In this document: piece by piece, positions 1 through 6,621 of the stretch | Layout: each line of letters opens with the position of its first letter | Numbering within the stretch: the stretch's first letter is position 1 | DNA from: Eubacterium limosum | Lineage (GTDB): Bacteria; Bacillota; Clostridia; Eubacteriales; Eubacteriaceae | Reading direction: 5' to 3' | Assembly (NCBI GenBank): GCA_959020865.1 | Contig: CAUEUD010000093.1 | Span: forward strand, 1-13,288 | DNA: 13,288 bases | Position numbers and translations under genes: made by a program | The notes under the pieces: model-generated | The model's database searches: none | The model's input: only the letters and a program-made list of their open reading frames with translations | What the model was told of the DNA's origin: nothing

Positions 1-66
1 CATGAGGGAATGTTATAATAAATCACGCAGTTGAAAAACAAATCATTTTCTTAAATGAAAAATCAA

Positions 67-104
67 AAAAAGTTCGCAGACTACCAACAGTCTGCGAACT
101 TTTT
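67..104. terminator. Bidirectional rho-independent terminator (outer)
   Basis: A perfect 16-bp inverted repeat (67-82 with 89-104) encloses a 6-nt loop (ACCAAC). The arms begin and end in A/T runs, so a U-tract follows the hairpin on either strand. It could end a plus-strand gene lying left of the window and also back up termination of the minus-strand glutaredoxin/YdbC unit. Bases 1-66 contain no gene I can support. Confidence 0.85.
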
Positions 105-121
105 CTACTTAAAAGCAACGT

Positions 122-151
122 AAAAAACGGACCCTCTCGAGTCCGTTTTTT
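122..151. terminator. Bidirectional rho-independent terminator behind the YdbC-like gene
   Basis: An 11-bp perfect stem (AAAAAACGGAC at 122-132, GTCCGTTTTTT at 141-151) closes an 8-nt loop. On the minus strand the U-tract comes from A122-A127. It lies about 30 nt past the stop codon of the minus-strand YdbC-like gene, so it is the natural end of that transcript. On the plus strand more T-rich sequence follows, so it can also stop traffic from the left. Confidence 0.85.
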
Positions 152-179
152 CTCTTTTTTATTCGTTTTTCTAATAAAA

Positions 180-398
180 TTAAAGCTCTAATTCATTCAA
201 AATGCTGCGCAGCTCTACCAGCTCATCGATGGTCAGGGTTACGCCCTTGCGCATTTTTTCATGGTTTGCGTCCCATTCACGAATATCGTATTTGGGTTCG
301 CGGTCATTCCAGCTGACCAGGTTTAATTCCTTCTGCCAGCCGTTTGCTCCATCGGATAATACTCCAACTTCTTCTACTACTTTAAACGAAAATGCCAT
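180..398 (-). CDS. YdbC/PC4-like single-stranded DNA-binding protein
   Basis: This 72-aa protein matches the small Firmicutes YdbC family, which has the fold of the C-terminal domain of transcription coactivator PC4 and binds single-stranded nucleic acid. The family core is visible around residues 20-48: a GWQKELNLVSWND block, then PKYDIREW and HEKMRKGVTL. The length suits a complete single-domain protein with no signal peptide or membrane segment. The ATG has a purine-rich AGGAAG site just upstream. The gene follows the glutaredoxin gene by 39 nt on the same strand, so the two probably share one transcript ending at the terminators near 60-151. The family is recognised from memory; the cellular role, perhaps in transcription or repair, is not established by this context. 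Confidence 0.85.
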   Translation of the reverse strand: MAFSFKVVEEVGVLSDGANGWQKELNLVSWNDREPKYDIREWDANHEKMRKGVTLTIDELVELRSILNELEL

Positions 399-437
399 AC
401 TTCCTCTTCTTCCTTTTAATTATTTATCTTATCCCGC

Positions 438-689
438 TTATGCGAGCATTTTATCAAAGTCTCCCTGATTATCAAGCTCGGCCAGCTCGGTATAGCCGCC
501 GATAAACTTTTCATCGACAAAAATAAAGGGAACCGTATGCTGTCCGGTCTTTTCGGCCAGTACCTGTTTCATTTCATTATTGCCATAAATGTCGACATCC
601 TTGTAAATCAGGCCCTTTTGGTCTAACAAACGCTTTGCGTTATTGCAAAATGGGCAGTGGGGCCAGGTATATAATCTTATTTCTTTCAT
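438..689 (-). CDS. grxC: Glutaredoxin (GrxC-type)
   Basis: This 83-aa glutaredoxin is a small cytosolic thiol-disulfide oxidoreductase of the thioredoxin fold. The N-terminal beta strand is followed by the dithiol active site CPFC (WPHCPFCNNA, about residues 10-19). The cis-proline motif TVPFIFV is near residue 52 and the GGYTEL segment that helps bind glutathione is near residue 64. These are the expected landmarks for a class I dithiol glutaredoxin, at typical length. I start at the ATG at 689, which has AAGGAAG 7 nt upstream. A TTG two codons earlier sits almost on top of that ribosome site and is unlikely. The gene has a strong upstream promoter and precedes the YdbC-like gene. Many such clostridial proteins may work with reductants other than glutathione, so the electron donor is open. 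Confidence 0.9.
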   Translation of the reverse strand: MKEIRLYTWPHCPFCNNAKRLLDQKGLIYKDVDIYGNNEMKQVLAEKTGQHTVPFIFVDEKFIGGYTELAELDNQGDFDKMLA

Positions 690-696
690 AATCAAA

Positions 697-703
697 CTTC
701 CTT
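697..703 (-). promoter_or_regulatory. Ribosome binding site deciding the glutaredoxin start
   Basis: AAGGAAG on the minus strand lies 7 nt before the ATG at 689. The alternative TTG at 695 would be only 1 nt away, so the ATG is preferred. Confidence 0.7.
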
Positions 704-775
704 CCGTTTCTTATGTTTATATCCTGATTGGCTATTTTTATTCAAGCTTTGATAATATCGGTCCTTTTCTTTACC

Positions 776-803
776 ATTTTACCTTATTCTGGCAGAGTGT
801 CAA
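776..803 (-). promoter_or_regulatory. Sigma-A promoter of the glutaredoxin/YdbC unit
   Basis: On the minus strand a perfect -35 TTGACA (803-798) is followed after 16 bp by -10 TAAAAT (781-776). Initiation would fall near 769, leaving a 5' leader of about 80 nt before the glutaredoxin ATG. I see no clear structured element in that leader. Confidence 0.75.
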
Positions 804-823
804 GAATTAAAAGTAAAAAACAA

Positions 824-852
824 TGGCCTTTCAGCTTTTTTTAATGTATTAT
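824..852 (+). promoter_or_regulatory. Possible promoter of upp
   Basis: TATTAT at 847-852, preceded by TG, could be a -10 element. The best -35 at 17-bp spacing is TGGCCT (824-829), which matches only three consensus positions. An overlapping TATAGT at 850-855 is an alternative -10. The position, just ahead of the upp ribosome site, is right, but the match is weak. Confidence 0.35.
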
Positions 853-871
853 AGTGTTTAGTAAACAAGAC

Positions 872-878
872 AAAGGAG
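872..878 (+). promoter_or_regulatory. Ribosome binding site deciding the upp start
   Basis: AAAGGAG lies 8 nt before the ATG at 887. An in-frame GTG at 854 precedes this site and would add 11 residues not found in the family, so it is rejected. Confidence 0.85.
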
Positions 879-886
879 CTTTTTTT

Positions 887-1516
887 ATGAATGAAGTAAC
901 GATCATTGACCATCCTTTGGTCACCCATAAGCTAACCTTACTGCGTATGAAGGATACACCGTCTAAGGATTTCAGAGAGCTGGTCAAGGAACTGGCCACA
1001 CTTATGGCCTATGAAGTCACCAGGCGCTTTCCTCTTAAAGATATTGAGATTGAAACCCCGATCTGTAAAACCACCAAACAGGTGCTGGCAGACAAGGATG
1101 TGGTTATCGTGCCGATTCTGCGCGCTGGGCTGGGCATGGTCGAGGGCTTTACCCATGTTATCCCCAATGCCAAAATCGGGCATATCGGCTTATTCCGCGA
1201 TCCGGAAACGCTGGAAGCCGTGGAGTATTACCGCAAGCTGCCCACGGATATGGCTGAGCGCGAGGCCATCATCACCGATCCCATGCTGGCCACTGGTGTC
1301 TCCTCTATCCACACCATTGACATCTTGAAGGACGCGGGTTGCAAAAATATTAAGTTGGTTGTTATTTTAGCTTCTCCGGAGGGTATAAAGGCTGTACAAG
1401 CAAAACACCCCGAGGTACCTATTTATTGTGCTTGTATCGACGAAGGGCTGAACGATCATTCCTATATTGTTCCAGGCCTTGGCGATGCGGGAGACCGCCT
1501 CTTCGGGACTAAATAG
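887..1516 (+). CDS. upp: Uracil phosphoribosyltransferase
   Basis: The enzyme (209 aa) converts uracil and PRPP to UMP and pyrophosphate in pyrimidine salvage, in the cytosol. Family marks are the N-terminal HPLVTHKLTLLR block (residues 9-20), VPILRAGLGM (75-84), the PRPP-binding loop ITDPMLATGVSS (129-140) and the C-terminal uracil-binding segment YIVPGLGDAGDRLFGTK (193-209). Length and both ends match the family exactly when the ATG at 887 is used. One oddity is Val138 in the PRPP loop, where the usual form is ATGGS. The rest of the site is intact, so I expect an active enzyme. It stops with TAG. An APC permease gene follows after 18 nt on the same strand, suggesting co-transcription. Confidence 0.95.
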   Translation: MNEVTIIDHPLVTHKLTLLRMKDTPSKDFRELVKELATLMAYEVTRRFPLKDIEIETPICKTTKQVLADKDVVIVPILRAGLGMVEGFTHVIPNAKIGHIGLFRDPETLEAVEYYRKLPTDMAEREAIITDPMLATGVSSIHTIDILKDAGCKNIKLVVILASPEGIKAVQAKHPEVPIYCACIDEGLNDHSYIVPGLGDAGDRLFGTK

Positions 1517-1534
1517 GACAGGAGGTCTGTTACC

Positions 1535-2881
1535 ATGACAACAGACACAATCAAAAAACGTTATGGACTGTTTACAGCCATTGCCATGATTATCGGAATC
1601 GTCATCGGTTCCGGTATTTTTTTTAAAAGCGATAATATTTTAATTGCCACCGGCGGCAATGTCGTTCTGGGTGTAATCATCTTCTGCTTTGCGGCCGTCA
1701 GCATTATTTTTGGAAGCCTGACGGTGGCGGAGCTGGCCTCCCGGACCGATGAGCCCGGCGGGGTACTCACTTATGCCCGGGTTTTTATCAACCCCATGGC
1801 GGGCTCGGCCTACGGCTGGTTTCAAACCTTTGTCTATCTGCCCACCATCACTGTCGTGTTATCCTGGGTTTCGGGCATTTACTTTTGTATTTTCTTTAAC
1901 ATCAATGCCTCGCTGGAGCTTCAGTGTCTCGTGGGTTTTGGCCTGCTGACAGGTTTGTACCTCATGAATATGCTCTCGGCCAGGCTTGCTGGGCTTTTTC
2001 AGAATGCTGCGACGGTCATCAAGCTGATTCCACTTCTGATCATTGCGGCAGCGGGACTGCTCCACGGGAATACAGAAACCGCCACAGTCGCCATGCCGGC
2101 CCCGGCCACCGGGATGCTTCACGCTTCCTGGATTATGGCGATCCCCTCGGTGGCCTTCTCCTTTGACGGATGGATCATCTCCACCTCGGTGGCTCATGAG
2201 ATCAAAAACAGCCGGCGGAACCTGCCCATTGCGCTGGTTATCAGCCCCTTGTTTATTCTGCTCATGTACATCCTCTACTTTGTAGGCGTCACCAACCTGC
2301 TGGGCGCCCCGGCCATTATGCAGCTGGGCGATGCCCACCTGGACCAGGCGGCGGCCATGGTTTTTGGCCCCTTTGGCGCTAAGCTTATCGGCTTCTTTGT
2401 TTTAATCTCTGTACTCGGCGGTCTGAACGGTCTGGTCATGGGGATTTCGCAGATGCCCTACTCCCTGGCGCTTCAGAAAATGATCCCAGGCGCGGATAAG
2501 CTCAAGGTTCTCACACCAAAGTCGGATTTTCCGCTCAACTCGACCATCGCATCCTACCTGATTGTTACCTGCTGGTTTGTCGTCCATTATTTCACACAGC
2601 GCTTTGGACTGCTGACCAACTCCGATGTGTCAGAAATCGCCATTGTGGTCTCTTACCTGCTCTATCTTCCTTTATACTACCAGGTCTTTAAACTTGGGAG
2701 AAAACAGCAGATTGGGGCTTTCAGAGGCATTCTGTGTCCGGTTCTGGCAGCGGTCGGCTCGCTGATCATCTTTTCAGGCGGTCTGCAAAGCCCGCTGTTT
2801 ATTCTCTACATTGCCATCTGCCTTGTTTTTCTGGCTGCCGGCATGGTTTATTACCAAAAAATAACAAAAGCGCAGGTCTGA
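1535..2881 (+). CDS. APC-superfamily amino acid permease (L-type-like)
   Basis: A 448-aa integral membrane protein of the APC superfamily with about 12 hydrophobic segments. The broken TM1 substrate motif is seen as IGSGIFF (residues 24-30). The TM6 signature is FSFDGW (208-213), followed by the loop EIKNSRRNLP (222-231), which is typical of the L-type amino-acid transporter / SteT-like branch. Such proteins import or exchange neutral amino acids at the cytoplasmic membrane; the substrate cannot be assigned. The ATG has a full AGGAGG site (1521-1526) 8 nt upstream. It follows upp closely, probably in one operon, although a functional link to uracil salvage is not obvious. The stop codon lies in the loop of the terminator, so transcription ends immediately after the gene. 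Confidence 0.88.
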   Translation: MTTDTIKKRYGLFTAIAMIIGIVIGSGIFFKSDNILIATGGNVVLGVIIFCFAAVSIIFGSLTVAELASRTDEPGGVLTYARVFINPMAGSAYGWFQTFVYLPTITVVLSWVSGIYFCIFFNINASLELQCLVGFGLLTGLYLMNMLSARLAGLFQNAATVIKLIPLLIIAAAGLLHGNTETATVAMPAPATGMLHASWIMAIPSVAFSFDGWIISTSVAHEIKNSRRNLPIALVISPLFILLMYILYFVGVTNLLGAPAIMQLGDAHLDQAAAMVFGPFGAKLIGFFVLISVLGGLNGLVMGISQMPYSLALQKMIPGADKLKVLTPKSDFPLNSTIASYLIVTCWFVVHYFTQRFGLLTNSDVSEIAIVVSYLLYLPLYYQVFKLGRKQQIGAFRGILCPVLAAVGSLIIFSGGLQSPLFILYIAICLVFLAAGMVYYQKITKAQV

Positions 2882-2894
2882 TGCCTGCGCTTTT
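2866..2894. terminator. Bidirectional terminator between convergent genes
   Basis: An 11-bp perfect stem (AAAAGCGCAGG at 2866-2876, CCTGCGCTTTT at 2884-2894) closes a 7-nt loop. U-tracts are present in both directions. It serves both the permease (plus) and the coiled-coil protein gene (minus, ending at 2897). The permease stop codon at 2879-2881 is inside the loop. Confidence 0.9.
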
Positions 2895-2896
2895 TC

Positions 2897-3316
2897 TTAT
2901 GCTTCTTTTGAATCGTCTTTATCCTTGGTTTCTTCTTCCTCGATTATTTCCGCGTCAGAAACGGCTTCTTCGTCTGTATCTTTGGCTGCTTCTCCGTTTT
3001 CTTCCTTTGTTTCTTCTTTGGTTTCTTCTTTGGCTTTCATTTCTGCTTCTCTGGCCTCAAGCTCTGCAATCTTTTCTTCTTTTTCTAAAATTTTGCGGCA
3101 CAGCACATCACAAGGATCGTCACTGTCTTCCGCCAGATTTTCTTTTCTGGCTTCATAAACCGTTTTACCCAGCTCGGCAAAAAGCGCCTCCAGCTCGTGC
3201 TTTTCGGACACAATGGTGGTTTTTACCTTTGCTGCTTCTGCCAGGTCGCCGAGCATATCGGCTGTTGCGGCGGCCACGTCATTCAGGGTTTTTCCCAAAT
3301 CATCAAAAATTGTCAT
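2897..3316 (-). CDS. Small acidic coiled-coil protein, unknown function
   Basis: I do not recognise a named family for this 139-aa protein. Residues 1-30 form a short Ala/Asp-rich segment that could be amphipathic (MTIFDDLGKTLNDVAAATAD). Residues 36-100 are charged and heptad-like, consistent with a coiled coil, and contain a CDVLC pair (Cys69, Cys73). The tail (100-139) is extremely Glu/Lys/Asp rich and probably disordered. It includes KEET-KEET-KEEN units encoded by a 12-bp tandem repeat. There is no signal peptide or convincing membrane segment. The ATG has AAGGAG 8 nt upstream. A good promoter precedes the gene and a shared terminator follows, so it is probably a single-gene unit. The frame is real, given its start signals and composition; the function is open. 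Confidence 0.75.
   Translation of the reverse strand: MTIFDDLGKTLNDVAAATADMLGDLAEAAKVKTTIVSEKHELEALFAELGKTVYEARKENLAEDSDDPCDVLCRKILEKEEKIAELEAREAEMKAKEETKEETKEENGEAAKDTDEEAVSDAEIIEEEETKDKDDSKEA
2998..3033. repeat. 12-bp tandem repeat coding for an acidic tail
   Basis: Two perfect copies of TTTCTTCTTTGG (3010-3021, 3022-3033) follow an imperfect copy (2998-3009). On the minus strand they encode KEET/KEEN tetrapeptides in the tail of the coiled-coil protein. In-frame units of this kind can change in number by slippage without breaking the frame. Confidence 0.7.
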
Positions 3317-3395
3317 TCTTTTTCTCCTTATATGTTAGTTTTAAAAAATCAGGGGTATATATCTTTCTGGCAGGGAAACCACACCGGTCTCCTTT

Positions 3396-3424
3396 TATAT
3401 AAATTAATTTTTTACTCCTCTCAA
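3396..3424 (-). promoter_or_regulatory. Sigma-A promoter of the coiled-coil protein gene
   Basis: On the minus strand TTGAGA (3424-3419) is followed after 17 bp by TATATA (3401-3396). This places initiation near 3389 and leaves a leader of about 70 nt. The promoter begins right after the hairpin behind the BCCT gene, so this gene need not depend on the amine operon. Confidence 0.65.
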
Positions 3425-3426
3425 AT

Positions 3427-3453
3427 CCCCGGTCAGCGCCAAAGTGGCCGGGG
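3427..3453. terminator. GC-rich hairpin behind the BCCT transporter gene
   Basis: CCCCGGTCA (3427-3435) pairs with TGGCCGGGG (3445-3453) through nine base pairs including one G-U, with a 9-nt loop. On the minus strand it starts about 20 nt past the BCCT stop codon, the right place for the end of the operon, but no U-tract follows. On the plus strand a T run (3460-3466) follows after a 6-nt gap. It may be a non-canonical terminator or a 3'-end-stabilising hairpin. Confidence 0.4.
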
Positions 3454-3473
3454 GTCTCCTTTTTTTGATGATT

Positions 3474-5108
3474 CTATTTTAGCATGAAAGCTTTAAAGAA
3501 AGATTTATCTTTTCCACAAAATCCGGTATTACGGATTATCTTTTTATAAATATTCAGATCTCCCCGGCTGTAGTCATCATATTGACGCAGGTGCTTCATA
3601 GCGCGGTAATAAGAAGCCATCATCAATACCATTAAAAGCGCAATGGGCAGGCCGCATACAATGGAAGCCGTCTGCAGAGCCTCTGTTCCGCCCACACTCA
3701 GCAAAACAGCGGCGGTTACCGCCATTATGCTCCCCCAGAATATACTGATGCTCCTGGGCGGTGCCGCCTCGCCGGTTACATCTTTAAACTGTTTCATAGA
3801 CATGGCGGATATGGACATGGTCATCGACTCGGCCAACGTGACAAAAGACAATACCACGATAACAAGGGCTACCACATTCATGACAGCACTCCACGGCAAT
3901 TGTTTAAAGAAAGCGTACAGGGCCATGTCTGATCCGGTTTGCTCAATGAGCTCCCCGATATTAGCGCCGTAAAATTTTTCAAGAAGAATGCTACCTCCGC
4001 CAAAAATACCAAACCAGGCAAAGGAAAACACTACCGGCGCGATGAGATTTATGACCACAAATTCCCGTATGGTGCGCCCATAGGCCAGCTTTACTAAAAA
4101 CAGGCCGATCAGCGGCGCAAAGACCATCCACCATGTGTTAAAGAATACATTATTAGCCCCGATCCACCCTGTTTTCTCAATGGGGTCAAGAAACAGGGAC
4201 AGGTTGATAAAATCATTAAAATACTGCCCCACAGCTGTAATGGTCAATTCCGTTACCCCCACAGGGTCTACTGCAATAAAGGCAAAAACCAAAACGAAAA
4301 AGTAGAGCACGGTATTCAGGTTGCTGATGTATGTAATGCCCCGGTGCAGCCCGGAGATGCTGGATAGCGTATAAAACAGGGTGATCACTGCTATGATCAC
4401 AATCCAACTGTACAAATTGCTTGTAAATCCCATAATAATATCGAATCCCCGGGCGATCTGCAGTGTGGCGAATCCGAGCGAGGTCGCAATTCCTCCAATG
4501 ATCGCGAAAATAACCAGTGCATCGACGGCATTTCCGGCCGCGCCATAGATTTTATCCCCCGCCAGAGGGTACAGCGCCGTACAAACCCGATAATCTTTTT
4601 TGCTATTATAGATTAAGAAGACAACGCTCAGGCCTGCCGCTGTATAAATTGAGTAGGGATGGATGCACCAGTGCAGAAAAGTATATTTCAGGGCGCCGAA
4701 AACAGCAGCGCTGGATAAAGGCGCAGCGTCTAAAAATGGCGGCGGATTATAGATAAACTGTATCGGCTCATAAACACCATAGTAATTAATCCCCACTGCT
4801 ATTCCTGAGGTCAGGGCGATTGCAAACCAGACAAATTTATTTATCCTGGGCACTGCCTCCGGGCCTCCCAGCCGGATTTTTCCATATTTGCTAAAACCAG
4901 CCCACAGGCAAAATATAATGGCCGAAAACGCGACAAGCGTGATAAACCATGTGAAATTTTTCAATACAAACGCAAGTGCTGTGTCGGCAGCTTTTGAAAA
5001 AGCCTCTGGCGCAATGCAGGCAAAGGCCACAAAGAAAATAAGGGCGGCTCCGGAAATCAGCAGCACATACCAGTTGACCATTTTCAGCACCCTTTTGTTT
5101 TTATCCAT
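3474..5108 (-). CDS. BCCT-family quaternary amine transporter
   Basis: A 544-aa membrane protein of the betaine/carnitine/choline transporter family with about 12 membrane segments. Seen in order: a glycine-rich GIAVG stretch with GVYEPI (residues 102-116, TM3 region), HWCIHPYSIY (146-155, TM4), FFNTWWMVFAPLIG (322-335, TM8), then GRTIREF (344-350) and SFVTLAES (421-428, TM10). GRTIREF and the WW pair are hallmarks of the family. Compared from memory with BetP, Trp327 and Trp326 remain, but two other box tryptophans appear as Asn324 and Phe329. The Thr-Ser pair used for sodium binding appears as Thr424-Leu425. The likely job is import, or exchange, of the quaternary amine used by the adjacent MttB-like enzymes. 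The start has GGAGAGG upstream. The gene is last in the operon, behind a terminator hairpin, and ends with TAG. Confidence 0.92.
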   Translation of the reverse strand: MDKNKRVLKMVNWYVLLISGAALIFFVAFACIAPEAFSKAADTALAFVLKNFTWFITLVAFSAIIFCLWAGFSKYGKIRLGGPEAVPRINKFVWFAIALTSGIAVGINYYGVYEPIQFIYNPPPFLDAAPLSSAAVFGALKYTFLHWCIHPYSIYTAAGLSVVFLIYNSKKDYRVCTALYPLAGDKIYGAAGNAVDALVIFAIIGGIATSLGFATLQIARGFDIIMGFTSNLYSWIVIIAVITLFYTLSSISGLHRGITYISNLNTVLYFFVLVFAFIAVDPVGVTELTITAVGQYFNDFINLSLFLDPIEKTGWIGANNVFFNTWWMVFAPLIGLFLVKLAYGRTIREFVVINLIAPVVFSFAWFGIFGGGSILLEKFYGANIGELIEQTGSDMALYAFFKQLPWSAVMNVVALVIVVLSFVTLAESMTMSISAMSMKQFKDVTGEAAPPRSISIFWGSIMAVTAAVLLSVGGTEALQTASIVCGLPIALLMVLMMASYYRAMKHLRQYDDYSRGDLNIYKKIIRNTGFCGKDKSFFKAFMLK

Positions 5109-5126
5109 AGCGATTCCTCTCCTTTT

Positions 5127-5161
5127 AAAAAAAGCAGAGACAAAGCCTGCCTCTGCTTTTT
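5127..5161 (-). terminator. Intra-operon terminator between MttB-like 1 and the BCCT gene
   Basis: An 11-bp perfect stem (AAAAAGCAGAG at 5129-5139, CTCTGCTTTTT at 5151-5161) has an 11-nt loop. On the minus strand it gives a hairpin followed by seven U residues. It begins 5 nt after the MttB-like 1 stop codon and ends about 18 nt before the BCCT start, a gap already filled by the ribosome site. It probably limits BCCT expression by partial termination or serves as an mRNA processing boundary. Confidence 0.85.
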
Positions 5162-5165
5162 AAAT

Positions 5166-6599
5166 TTATATCCCCAGCCTGTAGCATTCCGGAATATACG
5201 GTTCAATGACAGATAAACGGTCTTTTGAAATTTCCGGAGGACGATAGCTCTCCAATCGTTTTTTCACAGCCGGCTCCATCAATTCTTTTAGGGGTTTTGA
5301 GCCGCTGTTTTGCCATTGGTTTGGGTCTTCCTTGTTCATGTATTGCGACTGGTAGAATTCTTCCCGGTACATTTTGGGCGTCCGTCCCTTTAAGAACGTT
5401 CCCCTCGCACCTGTCGCCTTGATTTCCTCAAAACAGAAGCGGTCTTCTGAACAGTTTACCCCCTTCAGCAGATGTGTGGTCATTTGTATGATCTCTTCAT
5501 CCATCAGAAACTTTTCAAAATTTATGACATTGAAGGTTCCCAGTGTCCCGCAGGCATGCTCGATAAAATTAGACCCACAGTCCAAACTTGCGTAAAGCAT
5601 CATCATGCTCTCGATTCCTGACTGGGCATCAAAATCTTTTGCGTCACTGAGCCCGCCGCCTGTCCTGAAGGGTAAGTGATAATAATCCGCAAGCCCTGCG
5701 GTTACATAGCAGACCAGCGCCGTCTCGGGCGACCCAATGCTCAGCTGAATGGTGTGCATATTCGTTGATGCCGAGGTATTACCATAGATCACCGGTATAC
5801 CTGGTCTCAAAAGCTGGGCCAGCACAATCCCGGCCAGCTGCTCGGCGTTTGTCATGGCCATCATCGAGGCAACAGACGGCGGCGCGGTCATCAGCGGCAT
5901 GGCGCAGGGCACAATCCACAGGGGCTGGTTCGCTTCACAGGTCGCAAACAATTTTTCGATGGGCGCATTGTCAAAGGTAAGCGGGGACAGGGAGTTCAGC
6001 ATTGGCAGAATATGGTATTTGTCATTGCCCTCAAAACGGTTGACAATCTGTATGGTTTCTTTAAACAATGCCCTTAAGTGGCTCTCCTTTCCAGAAGCCA
6101 ATGTGTTGGGATAAAGCGTCACAGTCGGCTTATTGGCATATTTCATTTGAAGCGCCATATTGGCAAAAGTTTTTTGTTCGGGTGTAAAATTGGGGGTTTT
6201 TGCCAACAAATTAATATGCGACCCTGTGATCACCGGGCTGGTATCCGCCAGCTTAAACTGGTCAAATATATCCGCATTCTCCATTTTTCTTATTTCTTTG
6301 CCTGTCTGAATATAAATGTTGCTCCCAAGCGGCCTGAAAACAGTATTATCTCCCCCTATTACCAGATCGCCCTTAAAGGAAGAAAGAATAAACTGAGACG
6401 GAATAATCGCCAGGGCCTCCATCAATGTTTTTTCATCAATATATACCGTATCATTTTCCACCCGGACGCTGTGAGCTTTAAATACCTCCAGGGCTTCCTG
6501 GTTTTCAAACTTTACCCCAACCTCACTGAGAATACGCAATGTCTGCTCGTGAATTTTTTCAATCCCCTGTTTTGTGATGTACTTTTCATAGGATTTCAT
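5166..6599 (-). CDS. MttB-superfamily corrinoid methyltransferase, subtype A (MttB-like 1)
   Basis: A 477-aa member of the trimethylamine methyltransferase (MttB) superfamily, non-pyrrolysine branch. Characterised relatives (MtgB, MtpB, MtcB, MtyB) move a methyl group from a quaternary amine to a Co(I) corrinoid protein. The substrate here is unknown. The body shows TAPPSVASMMAMTNAE (238-253), YGNTSASTN (272-280), FRTGGGLSDAKDFD (311-324), HACGTLGTF (348-356) and KGRTPKMYREE (404-414). Leu317 occupies the expected pyrrolysine site, and the frame has no internal amber. Subtype A marks shared with MttB-like 3 are NQPLWI, GNTSA..TN, DFD, GIES, LDCG and TGARG. The ATG has AAGGGA upstream. It lies 22 nt behind MttB-like 2 and is followed at once by a terminator, then the BCCT gene. 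Confidence 0.93.
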   Translation of the reverse strand: MKSYEKYITKQGIEKIHEQTLRILSEVGVKFENQEALEVFKAHSVRVENDTVYIDEKTLMEALAIIPSQFILSSFKGDLVIGGDNTVFRPLGSNIYIQTGKEIRKMENADIFDQFKLADTSPVITGSHINLLAKTPNFTPEQKTFANMALQMKYANKPTVTLYPNTLASGKESHLRALFKETIQIVNRFEGNDKYHILPMLNSLSPLTFDNAPIEKLFATCEANQPLWIVPCAMPLMTAPPSVASMMAMTNAEQLAGIVLAQLLRPGIPVIYGNTSASTNMHTIQLSIGSPETALVCYVTAGLADYYHLPFRTGGGLSDAKDFDAQSGIESMMMLYASLDCGSNFIEHACGTLGTFNVINFEKFLMDEEIIQMTTHLLKGVNCSEDRFCFEEIKATGARGTFLKGRTPKMYREEFYQSQYMNKEDPNQWQNSGSKPLKELMEPAVKKRLESYRPPEISKDRLSVIEPYIPECYRLGI

Positions 6600-6621
6600 T
6601 GCTGTTCCCTTACATCCCGCC

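Noticed and set aside
11..19. Extended -10 (TGTTATAAT) that could start a small RNA ending at the 67-104 terminator
   Set aside because: The -35 region lies outside the window and nothing else supports a transcript. It may equally be the end of a gene to the left.
2734..3402. Long plus-strand frame rich in Leu, Phe and Arg
   Set aside because: It is a shadow opposite the acidic coiled-coil gene, whose Glu/Lys codons read as Leu/Phe/Ser on the other strand. It also overlaps the permease end and the terminator.
3317..3473. Riboswitch or structured leader between the BCCT gene and the coiled-coil gene
   Set aside because: There is one GC-rich hairpin and an 11-bp direct repeat (GGTCTCCTTTT at 3386-3396 and 3453-3463), but no fold or conserved core of a known riboswitch class that I can recognise.
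3300..3476. Read-through of the BCCT amber stop
   Set aside because: The frame stays open for about 58 codons after TAG, but the extension crosses the hairpin and the next promoter, looks unlike protein, and nothing else suggests amber decoding here.
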